DNA from: Chloroflexota bacterium
GTDB taxonomy: Bacteria; Chloroflexota; Anaerolineae; JACRMK01
DNA length: 5,589 nucleotides
Direction of reading: 5' to 3'
Assembly (NCBI GenBank): GCA_016200765.1
Contig: JACQEC010000188.1
Location: 1-5,589 of the forward strand
In this document: positions 5,075-5,589 of the stretch, one piece after another
Numbering within the stretch: position 1 is the stretch's first letter
Layout: every line of letters begins with the position of its first letter
The notes under the pieces: generated by a model
The model's database searches: none
The model's input: only the letters and a program-made list of their open reading frames with translations
Told to the model about the DNA's origin: nothing
Translations under genes and position numbers: made by a program

Positions 5075-5589
5075 ATCTACAACTGATTCTCTTAATAGCC
5101 GGGGTTGTGGCGCTCATCAGTTTTGGGCTCTGGTGGATTGTGCGCGCGCCCGCGCGGAGTGGCCGTGGCGCGGGTACGGGCGACCGGCGGCTCGCCCAGC
5201 AGGCCGACGCGCCGCTTGAGCTCCTGCGCGTCGAGTTCGACCCGGCGTCGGGCGACCGCGAGGATGCTCTGCGCGTCTGGATCACCGGCCGCCGCATCGC
5301 GCGGGTGGACGATATCGCCGACGACGACCTGCGCGAGCCTCTGCGCCGCCTGTTGCAGTGGCTTGTGCCTGCCCCCCTTGCGCCGGGGACATCCAAAACG
5401 GCAGATGTAGGGGCGGGTGCAAGACCTGCCCCGCTTGCTCCCGCCCCGCCGCCAGCGCCTGACCTGCCGGCAGAGCGCGCCGACGAGTTTAACGCGCCGT
5501 TCTTCGCCCGCCTGCGGGACAGCCTGACGCCCCAGCCGTACACGGCGCCGCAAACGCCGCCGGCGCAGGGGACGCCGCGGCCGAAAAAA
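5071..5589 (+). CDS. Single-pass membrane protein of unknown function, 3' end beyond the window
   Basis: The frame is open from ATG at 5071 to the last base (173 codons, no stop). The ATG overlaps the mutM stop as ATGA, so translation is probably coupled. Residues 3-24 (LQLILLIAGVVALISFGLWWIV) form one hydrophobic membrane segment followed by RAPARSGR, predicting a cytoplasmic C-terminal part. Residues 48-98 look like a small folded domain (ELLRVEF, LRVWITGRRIARVDDI, LREPLRRLLQWL). The rest is rich in Pro and Ala (about 100-135 and 152-170) and probably disordered, with a short helical piece DEFNAPFFARLRDSL between. I do not recognise the family. Codon positions show the strong GC bias of the neighbouring genes, supporting a real gene. 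The Pro/Ala part includes a hairpin repeat at 5410-5432. Confidence 0.75.
   Translation, partial: MNLQLILLIAGVVALISFGLWWIVRAPARSGRGAGTGDRRLAQQADAPLELLRVEFDPASGDREDALRVWITGRRIARVDDIADDDLREPLRRLLQWLVPAPLAPGTSKTADVGAGARPAPLAPAPPPAPDLPAERADEFNAPFFARLRDSLTPQPYTAPQTPPAQGTPRPKK
5410..5432. repeat. Hairpin repeat within the last gene
   Basis: GGGGCGGGT (5410-5418) pairs with ACCTGCCCC (5424-5432) across a GCAAG loop, with one G-U pair. With the preceding GTA it resembles the GTAGGGGCGGGT...-type palindromic repeats I recall from other bacterial genomes. It is read through as VGAGARPAP in the low-complexity part of the protein. Confidence 0.5.

Overview
The window is GC-rich DNA, most likely from a Chloroflexota bacterium (Anaerolineae-like) or a metagenomic contig from one. 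This guess rests on a SpoIID-domain protein fused to a glycosidase-like barrel, on high GC with good sigma-70 promoters, and on many small palindromic repeats. The assignment comes from gene style, not from a marker gene.

Layout. Bases 1-131 hold no convincing gene. On the minus strand, 689-132 encodes the front part of a beta-type DNA methyltransferase that stops before its SAM-binding half and is probably dead. Bases 690-1141 are non-coding and repeat-rich: a hairpin repeat (796-872), one copy of a 25-bp sequence (878-902), and a 153-bp element with terminal inverted repeats (903-1055) flanked by a 9-bp direct repeat. A strong promoter (1082-1110) then drives a 93-residue protein of unknown function (1142-1423). 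Bases 1424-1629 hold a large hairpin, the second copy of the 25-bp sequence, and another strong promoter (1563-1591).

The second promoter starts a tight three-gene operon. The first gene is an 858-residue protein: a TIM barrel with both expected catalytic glutamates replaced, a SpoIID peptidoglycan lytic domain, a proline-rich linker, and two copies of a C-terminal beta-rich domain. One base later comes mutM (Fpg, oxidised-purine DNA glycosylase). It overlaps by 4 bases a single-pass membrane protein that runs off the window end. The coupling suggests coordinated expression; a shared job for wall remodelling and DNA repair is not evident.

The most notable theme is palindromic repeats that have entered reading frames without breaking them. 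One hairpin occurs both in the 1424-1629 spacer and inside mutM, where it sits in an in-frame insertion of about 14 residues; the two copies differ in the stem only by compensating base-pair changes. Three copies of another repeat lie in the linker and C-terminal domain of the SpoIID protein, and a further hairpin lies in the last gene.
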